DNA from: Planctomycetota bacterium
Lineage (GTDB): Bacteria > Planctomycetota > Planctomycetia > Isosphaerales > Isosphaeraceae
Length of the DNA stretch: 7,989 bases
Assembly (NCBI GenBank): GCA_021807585.1
Contig: JAKBCQ010000078.1
Location: 1 to 7,989, forward strand
Direction of reading: 5' to 3'
Shown piece by piece: positions 1-5,473 of this stretch (the first letter of the stretch is position 1; every line of letters starts with the position of its first letter). A program made the translations under genes and the position numbers. The notes below the pieces were generated by a model. It was not told where the DNA came from. It saw nothing but the letters and a program-made list of their open reading frames with translations, and did no database searches.

Positions 1-1
1 A

Positions 2-451
2 GGCGCCGGCGGAGCGATCTTCAACCCATACGGCGTGATCACCGTTTCCAACAGCATGATCATGAAGAACGAGGCGACCGGAGGGAATGGATCGGGTTCA
101 GGAAACGGCGGAGGGGCGTTCGGCGGCGCGATCGCCAACAATAAGTATGCCGGCGCAACTTTCTCGAACGATTTGATCATCGGCAACGAGGCCGAGGGGG
201 GCGCGGGAGGGTCTCAAGGCGGAGTCGGCGGGAACGCCTTCGGAGGAGCGGTTTTCAACGAAGGAACGCTCATCCTCTCATACGATGTCGTCACCAATAA
301 TTCGGCGTTCGGAGCTTCGGGAGGCGGCCAGGGAATCGGCGGCGGGCTTTATCTCCTCGCGGGTTCGACGACGACGATCGATCATACCGTCGTCGAGGGA
401 AACCACGCGTCGACGAGCAATAAAAACATCTTCGGAACTTACGGATCGTAA
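2..451 (+). CDS. Gly-rich right-handed beta-helix repeat protein, 3' end only
   Basis: The reading frame is open from the left edge to TAA at 449-451, so only the last 149 residues are seen; the GTG at 35 is internal and not a start. Four degenerate units of about 35-45 residues follow one another: a GGAIFN, FGGAIAN, FGGAVFN or GGGLYL strand, then a short hydrophobic strand (ITVSNSMIMKN, ATFSNDLIIGN, LILSYDVVTNN, TTIDHTVVEGN) and a Gly/Ser/Ala/Asn-rich loop. This alternation is typical of parallel beta-helix proteins of the polymorphic outer-membrane or pectate-lyase-like kind, which are normally secreted or surface-exposed. The frame ends at FGTYGS with no autotransporter barrel or sorting tail visible. 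Asn residues ending each strand could form ladders. An adhesin or surface role is inference; the family-level call is fairly secure, the function is not known. Confidence 0.75.
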   Translation, partial: GAGGAIFNPYGVITVSNSMIMKNEATGGNGSGSGNGGGAFGGAIANNKYAGATFSNDLIIGNEAEGGAGGSQGGVGGNAFGGAVFNEGTLILSYDVVTNNSAFGASGGGQGIGGGLYLLAGSTTTIDHTVVEGNHASTSNKNIFGTYGS

Positions 452-482
452 TTCGTAGTTCCAAAACGATTCATGAGATCGG

Positions 483-511
483 CGGGAGCGGGGACGAGCG
501 CCTCGCTCCCG
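483..511 (+). terminator. Hairpin downstream of the beta-helix gene, possible terminator
   Basis: A perfect 8-bp inverted repeat, CGGGAGCG (483-490) and CGCTCCCG (504-511), encloses a 13-nt loop and begins 31 bp after the stop codon of the repeat protein. No T-run follows directly; the next AT-rich sequence starts at about 530. It may be a terminator of the U-tract-free kind or simply a 3' stabilising hairpin. Confidence 0.4.
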
Positions 512-530
512 ATCCGGTCTCGAGAACATC

Positions 531-590
531 GAATATATTAAGTATATTTATGTCATTAATATAATATTCGTTGGATTTTTTAATGGTTTG
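531..590 (+). promoter_or_regulatory. AT-rich island with TATAAT, candidate promoter for the Tat-signal gene
   Basis: About 60 bp of almost pure A+T stands out in GC-rich surroundings. It contains an exact TATAAT at 560-565. No good -35 lies 16-18 bp upstream; the best is TTAAGT at 538-543, matching TTGACA at three positions. Transcription starting near 572 would give a leader of about 175 nt before the start codon at 749. The rest of the 452-748 gap holds the hairpin at 483-511, an in-frame open stretch judged non-coding, and the ribosome binding site at 736-741. Confidence 0.4.
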
Positions 591-735
591 AAGTTCACCG
601 ATTGGACCTCCCTCTTGCCGACGCGTGCGGGATGCGTTCGTATATCTTAAAGGAATCGGATCGACCGGGCGCGACTCTTCCGGGTTCGAAGCGGGCTCGC
701 ACGCGTCGGGCGATCCGAAGCCGGTCCATTCGACG

Positions 736-741
736 AGGGAG
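736..741 (+). promoter_or_regulatory. Ribosome binding site fixing the start at 749
   Basis: AGGGAG lies 7 nt before ATG 749. The frame stays open upstream to 602 (TTG) with another ATG at 632, but only the 749 start has this site and places a twin-arginine signal at the N terminus, so it decides the start. Confidence 0.6.
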
Positions 742-748
742 CGGGGCC

Positions 749-2272
749 ATGCGAGCGAGTTCGATCGGTCGGCGCGGGTTCTTGAGGTCGACGACGGCGC
801 TGGGGCTTGGCGCCGGGCTCGGCTCCTGGACCGAACTTTCACAAATCACCCCGGCGGTTGCGCGGGAGATGAGGCTCGATCCCGACGCGGTTCGCTTTCG
901 ACCCGAGATCGAGCCGATCGTCCGCTGGATCGAGGAGACTCCGCGCGACGCGATCCTCGAATCCGCGGTCGTCAAACTCAATAATGGATTGTCATATCGC
1001 GATCTTTTGGGAGGTTTGTTCCTCGCGGGGATTCGCAACGTCAAACCCAGGCCCGTGGGGTTCAAGTTTCACGCCGTTCTGGTGATGAACTCGGCGCACC
1101 TGCTGGGGCAGGTCGCCGACGTTGAAGATCGCCTTATGCCGATGTTTTGGGCATTGGATACGTTCAAGAATTCGCAGGAACAGGACGTTCGCGAGGGGGA
1201 TTGGACGCTCAAAAATCCCGACGTCGCGCATTTGCCGCGTCCTTCGGAGGCGCACGAGGCGTTCACCAAGGCGATGGAGGCGTGGGACGTCGAGGCGGCC
1301 GACGCGGCGATCACGAGCCTGTGTCGATCGGCGGGCGCAGGCGAGGTGTTCGAGGCGATTTATCGTTACGGCCTGCGCGATCATCGCGATATCGGCCACA
1401 AGGCGATCTTCACGGCGCAATCGCGTCGAACGCTCGAGACGATCGGCGTGCAACACGCCGAGCCCGTTCTCAGGTCGCTCGTTTTCGGTTTGCTCGATTT
1501 ACAGGGGGATCGCGAGAGAGCGCCGGTCGGCCCTTATCTGTTGAATCTCGAGAACGCCAGGAAGATCCGTCAAGACTGGCAGATCGGCCGGCGCGATTCC
1601 GCCGCGTCGACGGCTTTCCTGGCGACGATCCGCACCGCTTCGACCGCGGACGCGTGTTCCGAGTGCGTCAAGCTGCTTAACGAGGGGGTCGCCCCCGAGT
1701 CGCTTTGGGACGCCGCGATTTTGGCCGCGGGAGAGCTGATGGCGCGGGCCCCGGGGATCTTGCCGATCCACGCGGTCACTTCGTGCAATGCTCTTCATTA
1801 TATTTACATGACAAGCGGCGACGATACGACGCGCAAGCTGGCGCTCTTGCAAGCCTCGGGCTGGCCTTCGCTTTATCGCGACCGCGTGAAGCCGAAAAGC
1901 GAGTTCAAGATCGACGCGATCGCCGCGATCAACCCCGAGACGAAGGGGGACGACGCGATCGGCGAGATCTTTACGACGATCGGATCGAGTCGTGAGCGTG
2001 CGGCACAGAAATTGATCGGTTATCTCGATTCGGGGGGATCGACCGACGAATTCTTCCGCGCCGCGCGGAAGGCGATTTTCGTCAAGGGGCGCGATTCGCA
2101 CGATTACAAATTCGGCGCGGCTTCGTGGGAGGAACATCTGCTCGCGAGCGATCCCCGCTTCGGCGCCCCGCTCGCCGCGGCGGCGATTTTCAACCTGCCC
2201 GCGGCGGCGACTCCCGAAAGCCCGCTGATGATCAAGGCGCGACAAGCCGTCGCTCGCCTCAAGAAATCTTAA
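749..2272 (+). CDS. Tat-exported protein of unknown function with internal duplication and His motifs
   Basis: The 507-residue product begins with a twin-arginine signal: GRRGFLRS at residues 7-14, a hydrophobic stretch at about 15-27 and a likely cleavage after AVA (36-38). It should be exported folded, possibly with a cofactor. The mature part is predicted mainly alpha-helical and matches no family I can name with confidence. Residues 77-117 and 310-350 align without gaps: both start LNxG and both end HAVxxxNxxH (His108/His117 and His341/His350). A second shared element, RDxxD, follows at 210-214 and 448-452, the first with extra His at 212 and 217, the second with His451. This points to two tandem domains, perhaps binding metal or haem. 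The HAVT segment of the second copy recalls questin-oxidase-like proteins (DUF4243), but that is only a memory-level resemblance. It is transcribed convergently with rnhA. Start choice rests on the Tat signal and the AGGGAG site. Confidence 0.85.
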   Translation: MRASSIGRRGFLRSTTALGLGAGLGSWTELSQITPAVAREMRLDPDAVRFRPEIEPIVRWIEETPRDAILESAVVKLNNGLSYRDLLGGLFLAGIRNVKPRPVGFKFHAVLVMNSAHLLGQVADVEDRLMPMFWALDTFKNSQEQDVREGDWTLKNPDVAHLPRPSEAHEAFTKAMEAWDVEAADAAITSLCRSAGAGEVFEAIYRYGLRDHRDIGHKAIFTAQSRRTLETIGVQHAEPVLRSLVFGLLDLQGDRERAPVGPYLLNLENARKIRQDWQIGRRDSAASTAFLATIRTASTADACSECVKLLNEGVAPESLWDAAILAAGELMARAPGILPIHAVTSCNALHYIYMTSGDDTTRKLALLQASGWPSLYRDRVKPKSEFKIDAIAAINPETKGDDAIGEIFTTIGSSRERAAQKLIGYLDSGGSTDEFFRAARKAIFVKGRDSHDYKFGAASWEEHLLASDPRFGAPLAAAAIFNLPAAATPESPLMIKARQAVARLKKS

Positions 2273-2275
2273 CGT

Positions 2276-2305
2276 AATTGCGCAATTTCTTGATCGTATC
2301 AAGAA
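2276..2305. terminator. Palindrome plus hairpin between convergent genes, possible bidirectional terminator
   Basis: Directly after the stop at 2272 lies the perfect palindrome AATTGCGCAATT (2276-2287). It is followed, sharing its last base, by the 8-bp stem TTCTTGAT (2287-2294) with loop CGT and ATCAAGAA (2298-2305). The rnhA stop on the opposite strand is at 2343-2345, so the element sits between converging 3' ends. The stems are A/T-rich and there is no clean T-run, so strength is uncertain. Confidence 0.4.
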
Positions 2306-2342
2306 CATAAGGAACCAATTAGCGGTTCATGCGACGATTCAT

Positions 2343-2828
2343 TTATCGATTGGATTTCATCAGTTGTTTATACGCGTCGACGGCCATTTTGTCGCATTCC
2401 TCGTTCTCGGGATGACCGGCGTGGCCGTAGACGTGTTCGACGCGGACCTCGTGCTCGGCGAGCAGTTCGTCGAGCCTTTGCCAGAGGTCGACGTTGCGCA
2501 CCGGAACGAATCGACCCCCCTCGTTGCGTTTCCAGCCGTTGCTCTTCCACTTGGAAAGCCACAGCTCGATTCCTTTGGCCACGTATTGGCTATCGGTGAC
2601 GAGCTTGACTTGGCAGCGGCGATTGAGCGACGCGAGCCCTTCGATCACCGCGGCGAGTTCCATCCGGTTGTTCGTCGTCGCGGGATCGGCGCCCGAAGAC
2701 TTTTTTTTCGTTCCCGAATCGGGATGCTCCAAGATAAACGCCCAGCCCCCGGGGCCCGGATTGCCGCCGCACGCGCCGTCCGTAAATAGCGTCACATGAT
2801 CGACCCCCGCGACCGTCCGTTTGGCCAT
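2343..2828 (-). CDS. rnhA: Ribonuclease HI
   Basis: The product, 161 residues from ATG 2828, degrades the RNA strand of RNA:DNA hybrids (R-loops, Okazaki primers) in the cytoplasm. The family core is intact: TDGACGGNPGPGGWAF at 16-31, NNRMELAAV at 53-61, VTDSQYV at 77-83, the basic handle region KWKSNGWKR at 93-101, and YGHAGHPENEECD at 134-146. The four carboxylates Asp17, Glu57, Asp79 and Asp146, and the flexible-loop His136, correspond to Asp10, Glu48, Asp70, Asp134 and His124 of the E. coli enzyme. Length fits the 155-residue E. coli protein. An in-frame ATG at 2840 would add four residues (MSIV); neither start has a strong Shine-Dalgarno, and the frame upstream of that is not homologous. 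It lies 182 bp downstream of lexA on the same strand; whether they share a transcript is unclear because a stable hairpin intervenes. Confidence 0.96.
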   Translation of the reverse strand: MAKRTVAGVDHVTLFTDGACGGNPGPGGWAFILEHPDSGTKKKSSGADPATTNNRMELAAVIEGLASLNRRCQVKLVTDSQYVAKGIELWLSKWKSNGWKRNEGGRFVPVRNVDLWQRLDELLAEHEVRVEHVYGHAGHPENEECDKMAVDAYKQLMKSNR

Positions 2829-2949
2829 AACTATGCTCATTTCTAACAGATACAAATAAACTCGAATAAAACCATATTGCCGCTTCGTCGACCCGACCGA
2901 GACGTGGTTCGGGGCGAGCGCCGCGGCGAACATCGCTCGATCTCGGCGA

Positions 2950-2999
2950 CCGCGGCGCGCACACCGATCGTCGCGTTGGACTATACCGTCGCGCCGCGG
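2950..2999 (-). terminator. GC-only long-loop hairpin just downstream of lexA
   Basis: A perfect 10-bp inverted repeat made only of G and C, CCGCGGCGCG (2950-2959) and CGCGCCGCGG (2990-2999), encloses 30 nt and begins 11 bp after the lexA stop. On the minus strand no T-run follows, so it is not a classic intrinsic terminator. It could attenuate read-through into rnhA or protect the lexA message. The remainder of the 2829-3010 gap includes an AT-rich stretch (about 2845-2880) that may hold an rnhA promoter, but I cannot point to clear boxes. Confidence 0.35.
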
Positions 3000-3010
3000 C
3001 GAATCGAAGC

Positions 3011-3616
3011 TCAATATTTGCGGACAACCCCGACCAAAACCCCCAGAATCTTGACCTTGTCGCGATAAATCGGCTTCATCGCCTTGTTGGCGGGGTCGAG
3101 GCGTACGCGGTTTTTCTCTTTATGAAGGATCTTCAGCGTCGCCTCGCCGTTGTCGTCTCGAACCGCGACGATCTGGCCGTTCCGCGCCGTCTCTTGGCGT
3201 TTGATGATCACAAAATCGCCGTCGGCGATGTGTTTTTCAATCATCGATTCGCCTTTAACCGTGAGCGCGAAGTTCTCGTCGGATTCCTCCCATTCGTCGA
3301 ACGTGAGGGTTTCGGCGTCTTCGATCGCCTCAATCGGCTTCCCCGCGGCGATCCGGCCAAGAAGCTTGATCCCCGGCTTCTTCTCCGAGGGGGAGTCGTC
3401 AAGGAGCTGGATCGCTCGCGACATGTTCGGCTCGCGGTGAATCATCCCCTTCTTCTGCAACGCCTTGAGATGACACATCACGCCGTTGGGGCTTTTGATC
3501 CCGAACGCGTTGCCGATCTCCCGCACCGTCGGGCCGTAACCACGACCGTGAATCTTGGAGCGAATAAATACGTAAATACCGCGCTGCTTCTCGGTCAACG
3601 TCTCGATGTCGGCCAT
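3011..3616 (-). CDS. lexA: LexA, SOS-response repressor with self-cleaving peptidase domain
   Basis: The product has 201 residues from ATG 3616, the usual LexA size (E. coli 202). The N-terminal winged-helix DNA-binding domain covers about 1-70: LTEKQRGIYVFI at 7-18, then YGPTVREIGNAFGIKSPNG (27-45) leading into HLKALQKKGMI (49-59). The C-terminal S24-type latent peptidase domain has the scissile bond in GRIAAGKP (Ala91-Gly92), the nucleophile Ser124 in KGESMIE and the general base Lys162 in ATLK, so RecA-stimulated self-cleavage should work. Start: an AGGGGA site at 3624-3629 lies 7 nt from this ATG, and LexA proteins normally begin this close to the LTxxQ segment; the frame runs on upstream to 3718 without homology. 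It is divergent from surE across 398 bp that hold several inverted repeats, where autoregulation would be expected. The recognition helix (SPNGVMCHLKAL) differs from E. coli, so the operator need not be CTGT-N8-ACAG. Confidence 0.96.
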   Translation of the reverse strand: MADIETLTEKQRGIYVFIRSKIHGRGYGPTVREIGNAFGIKSPNGVMCHLKALQKKGMIHREPNMSRAIQLLDDSPSEKKPGIKLLGRIAAGKPIEAIEDAETLTFDEWEESDENFALTVKGESMIEKHIADGDFVIIKRQETARNGQIVAVRDDNGEATLKILHKEKNRVRLDPANKAMKPIYRDKVKILGVLVGVVRKY

Positions 3617-3623
3617 GTGAGAT

Positions 3624-3629
3624 TCCCCT
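3624..3629 (-). promoter_or_regulatory. Ribosome binding site of lexA
   Basis: AGGGGA on the minus strand, 7 nt before ATG 3616. It is one of the clearest Shine-Dalgarno matches in the window and rules out the longer in-frame start at 3718. Confidence 0.7.
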
Positions 3630-3646
3630 GAAACCGGGAGGAGGAG

Positions 3647-3670
3647 ACTCGACACGATGCGCGTGACGAG
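3647..3670 (-). promoter_or_regulatory. Imperfect inverted repeat in the lexA leader, possible operator or 5' hairpin
   Basis: CTCGACACG (3647-3655) and CGTGACGAG (3662-3670) pair at 8 of 9 positions around a 6-nt centre. The site ends 30 bp upstream of the lexA ATG and could be a LexA autoregulatory operator or an mRNA hairpin. No functional evidence beyond symmetry and position. Confidence 0.3.
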
Positions 3671-3687
3671 CCTAAATAGGTGATATA

Positions 3688-3727
3688 TGATCGTTCGCCC
3701 CCCTCCGAGTGTGGTCACGAACGATCA
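3688..3727. promoter_or_regulatory. Perfect 10-bp inverted repeat upstream of lexA, candidate operator pair
   Basis: TGATCGTTCG (3688-3697) and CGAACGATCA (3718-3727) are exact inverted copies separated by 20 bp, 72-111 bp upstream of lexA. The arms contain GTTCG/CGAAC, the half-site known from Gram-positive-type LexA boxes (CGAAC-N4-GTTCG), but here in outward order and widely spaced, so two separate sites one DNA-helix repeat or so apart is as likely as one operator. An AT-rich segment (3673-3690) next to the left arm may be the lexA -10 region, though no convincing -35 was found. Confidence 0.4.
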
Positions 3728-3762
3728 CCATCTGAGTCTTTGACGGCTAATGTACGAGGGTA

Positions 3763-3780
3763 ATCTAGCGCACGCTAGAT
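3763..3780. promoter_or_regulatory. Perfect 18-bp palindromic site ATCTAGCG-CA-CGCTAGAT
   Basis: ATCTAGCG (3763-3770) and CGCTAGAT (3773-3780) form an exact dyad with a 2-bp centre, the size and form of a dimeric repressor site. CTAG, normally scarce in many bacterial genomes, occurs in both arms. It lies between lexA (147 bp away) and surE (235 bp away). Just beyond it, 3782-3808 holds two AAAAATCG copies and a T-run, an A/T tract in otherwise GC-rich DNA. Which gene it controls cannot be told. Confidence 0.45.
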
Positions 3781-3810
3781 CAAAAATCGAAAAATCGACG
3801 ATTTTTTTGG

Positions 3811-3906
3811 GAAATCGATCGATCGCGATCGCCGTGGAATCGATCATCAGACGTGACGATCGATTCGCTCGTCGCGCACTTCCTCCCGATCCCCCTCGAA
3901 TCGATC
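3811..3906. repeat. Cluster of GAATCGATC motifs and CGATCG runs upstream of surE
   Basis: GAATCGATC occurs at 3837-3845 and 3898-3906 on the plus strand and inverted at 3858-3866, with a near copy (AAATCGATC) at 3812-3820. The stretch also holds back-to-back GATCGATCGCGATCGC (3817-3832). The intergenic density suggests binding sites or a methylation-rich patch, but similar words are common in the whole window, so chance from composition is possible. Confidence 0.3.
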
Positions 3907-3922
3907 CCTCGCGATCCGCCGA

Positions 3923-3952
3923 TTGACGTCGTCGAGCGGGGACGGTTACGAT
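3923..3952 (+). promoter_or_regulatory. Candidate sigma70-type promoter of surE
   Basis: TTGACG (3923-3928), one mismatch from the -35 consensus, is followed after 18 bp by TACGAT (3947-3952), four of six matches to TATAAT. Transcription would begin near 3959, giving a leader of about 55 nt. TAAGCG and CGCTTA (3952-3957 and 3967-3972) form a small inverted repeat at the expected start point, possibly an operator or 5' hairpin. Confidence 0.5.
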
Positions 3953-4014
3953 AAGCGCCGAACCGACGCTTACCCTGGACCGATATCGACGAGGCTTGCG
4001 GGATCGAGGCGAAT

Positions 4015-4773
4015 GTGCGAATTCTTTTAACCAACGACGACGGCGTTTTCGCTCCCGGGCTCCGCGCCTTGCGCAAGGAACTGGCGAAATTGGGGGAAGT
4101 CACCGTCGTCGCTCCGGCGCTCGAACAAAGCGGCGTCGCGCATACGATTACGCTGCTCAATCCCCTTGTCGTCAAAGAGGTTGAAGACGAAGACGCGTCG
4201 ACGTTGGGCTGGATGGTCGAGGGAAGCCCCGCCGATTGTGTGAAACTAGGCGTTTATGAATTGATGCCGCGCCCTCCCGACCTCGTCGTCTCGGGAATGA
4301 ATTCGGGGGCGAACGCGGGAATCAACGTCCTTTATTCGGGAACGGTCGCGGCGGCGATCGAGGGTTCGTTCTTCAAGATCACTTCGATCGCGGTGTCGCT
4401 CGAACTTTCCGAGCATTTCGATTATCCCCACGCCGCCAAGCACGCGGCGCGGGTGATCGAGCGGATCTTATCGCATAAGCCTCCCGCGGGTTCGCTGTTC
4501 AACGTCAACCTCCCGGCGCATTCGCGCGGCGAGCCCAAGGGAATTCGTGTCGTTCCGATGGGAATCGGCCGCTACGGCGAAGGATTTGAACGACGCATCG
4601 ACCCGCGCGGACGTACTTATTACTGGCTCACCTACAATCCTCCGTATCATCTGGAGGGTCCCGAAACCGACGTCACGAGCCTGTGCGAGGGGTATATCAC
4701 CGTCACCCCGCTGCAGTTCGATTTGACCGATCACGACAAAGTTCCCAGAATCGCCGATTGGACCTGGGATTAA
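4015..4773 (+). CDS. surE: 5'/3'-nucleotidase SurE (survival protein)
   Basis: The 252-residue product is a metal-dependent phosphatase acting on nucleoside monophosphates, and in some bacteria on short polyphosphate, linked to stationary-phase and stress survival. It starts with the family signature MRILLTNDDGVFAPG, giving metal ligands Asp8 and Asp9; EQSGVAHTIT supplies Ser39, and VSGMNSGANAG supplies Asn96. Further family blocks are VEGSPADCVKLG (68-79) and the NVLYSGTVAAAIEG stretch near 104-117. Length matches the roughly 250-residue family. The start is GTG 4015, with GAGG at 4006-4009 a few bases upstream; an ATG at 4013 overlaps it out of frame. It is transcribed away from lexA from a likely promoter at 3923-3952. 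The lipoprotein gene follows after 178 bp with a terminator-like hairpin between, so it is probably monocistronic. The pcm gene often beside surE in proteobacteria is absent. Confidence 0.96.
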   Translation: MRILLTNDDGVFAPGLRALRKELAKLGEVTVVAPALEQSGVAHTITLLNPLVVKEVEDEDASTLGWMVEGSPADCVKLGVYELMPRPPDLVVSGMNSGANAGINVLYSGTVAAAIEGSFFKITSIAVSLELSEHFDYPHAAKHAARVIERILSHKPPAGSLFNVNLPAHSRGEPKGIRVVPMGIGRYGEGFERRIDPRGRTYYWLTYNPPYHLEGPETDVTSLCEGYITVTPLQFDLTDHDKVPRIADWTWD

Positions 4774-4830
4774 CCCGAGCCCGCCCGCGATCGATCGTTA
4801 CGGGCGCGGACCGCGCCGAAGCCGATCGAC

Positions 4831-4858
4831 CGCCGTAAAACCTCGGCGCTTGTTTTTC
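4831..4858 (+). terminator. Candidate intrinsic terminator of surE
   Basis: CGCCG (4831-4835) and CGGCG (4844-4848) form a 5-bp GC stem with an 8-nt loop, followed by CTTGTTTTTC (4849-4858). An alternative longer-range pairing is GCGCCGA (4813-4819) with TCGGCGC (4843-4849), ending directly at the same T-rich tail. A separate symmetrical GGCGCGG-A-CCGCGCC lies at 4803-4817 without a T-run. All are 30-85 bp after the surE stop. Confidence 0.45.
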
Positions 4859-4951
4859 TCGCGCATCGTCGATCCCTATTTGTTAGCCTAGAATTCTCGA
4901 CCCGCGCTCGACTCCGAACCGCGACGGCCGTCCAAACTTAAGGAAACGAAC

Positions 4952-5422
4952 ATGAGAACGTATCTTTTGGCGTTTATCGTTTTATTTTTTACGATCGAAT
5001 CCGGGTGCGGCGAGGATGCGCCGAAAAAGAAGCCGCGCGAAGGGATTGTGGGGAAGAAAACGCAACAGATCGTCCCCGTGGAAACGTTGCTCGCAAAGCC
5101 GGGCGCGCAGGTCGCGAGCACGACGATCACCGCGACCGATCCCCTCACGCTTTCGGGTCAGGCGTATGTCACCCAGATCGATCGGATCGCGGGGATGGCG
5201 GTGCAACAAGCGGTCGAGATGTACAACGCGTCAAACGGTGAATACCCTAAAAATTTTCAGGTGTTTATGGAAGAGGTGATCGGCGTGGGGAAGCCCGAGG
5301 GAATCTGGCTTCCCGAACTTCCCGATTATCAAAAATACGGTTACGACGAAAAAGAGCATAAGCTCGTCGTCGTCGAATATCCCGAGCTCAAAAAGGAGCT
5401 GATCAAGAAGCAGACCGAGTGA
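4952..5422 (+). CDS. Small putative lipoprotein with pseudopilin-like segment, unknown function
   Basis: The 156-residue product has a short signal (MRTYLLAFIVLFFTI) ending in ESGC, making Cys19 the probable lipidated residue, followed by a Lys-rich tether (24-37). Glu at -3 instead of the usual Leu is atypical for the lipobox. The conserved-looking part is 78-143: an amphipathic helix, then AVEMYNASNGEYPKNFQVFM (87-106), LPELPDYQKYGYD (120-132) and HKLVVVEYP (136-144). The pattern AxxxYxxxNGxYP is that of the segment after the N-terminal helix in type II secretion pseudopilins (GspG type), here without a prepilin cleavage site, so it is not itself a pilin. I cannot name a family. ATG 4952 has AAGGA at 4940-4944, 7 nt upstream. 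A possible -10 (TAGAAT, 4889-4894) lacks a clear -35. It converges with the HtrA-like gene; the 51-bp gap shows no obvious terminator. Confidence 0.8.
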   Translation: MRTYLLAFIVLFFTIESGCGEDAPKKKPREGIVGKKTQQIVPVETLLAKPGAQVASTTITATDPLTLSGQAYVTQIDRIAGMAVQQAVEMYNASNGEYPKNFQVFMEEVIGVGKPEGIWLPELPDYQKYGYDEKEHKLVVVEYPELKKELIKKQTE

Positions 5423-5473
5423 AGTCGAGATCTCCACACGCGATTACATTAACACGATTGATTTCAATGGATT

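Noticed and set aside
602..748. In-frame N-terminal extension of the Tat-signal protein from TTG 602 or ATG 632
   Set aside because: It would bury the twin-arginine signal about 40-50 residues inside the protein, is Arg-rich and low in content like an untranslated GC-rich leader, and lacks the ribosome site seen before ATG 749.
1499..2308. Long open frame on the minus strand (269 codons) antisense to the Tat-protein gene
   Set aside because: Arg/Asp-rich composition typical of reading GC-rich codons on the wrong strand, no recognisable motif, and the opposite strand carries a coherent gene with signal peptide and internal repeats.
2829..3014. Upstream extension of RNase HI to 3014
   Set aside because: The added 62 residues are Arg-rich and unlike the family, and run across the hairpin into the lexA stop. 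RNase HI proteins normally reach the TDG motif within about 20 residues of the start.
3011..3616. LexA-like protein as a phage CI-type repressor or UmuD homologue
   Set aside because: The N-terminal domain is the LexA winged helix with YGPTVREIG and HLKAL blocks, size is 201 residues, and there are no phage genes nearby.
3782..3808. A/T-rich AAAAATCG...CGATTTTT element as an intrinsic terminator
   Set aside because: It lies between two diverging genes, so no transcript should end there, and the stem would have a one-base loop or be only weak A-U pairs. Curved promoter DNA is more likely.
4013..4015. ATG overlapping the surE GTG start
   Set aside because: It is in another frame that does not encode SurE; the MRILLTNDDG signature begins exactly at GTG 4015.
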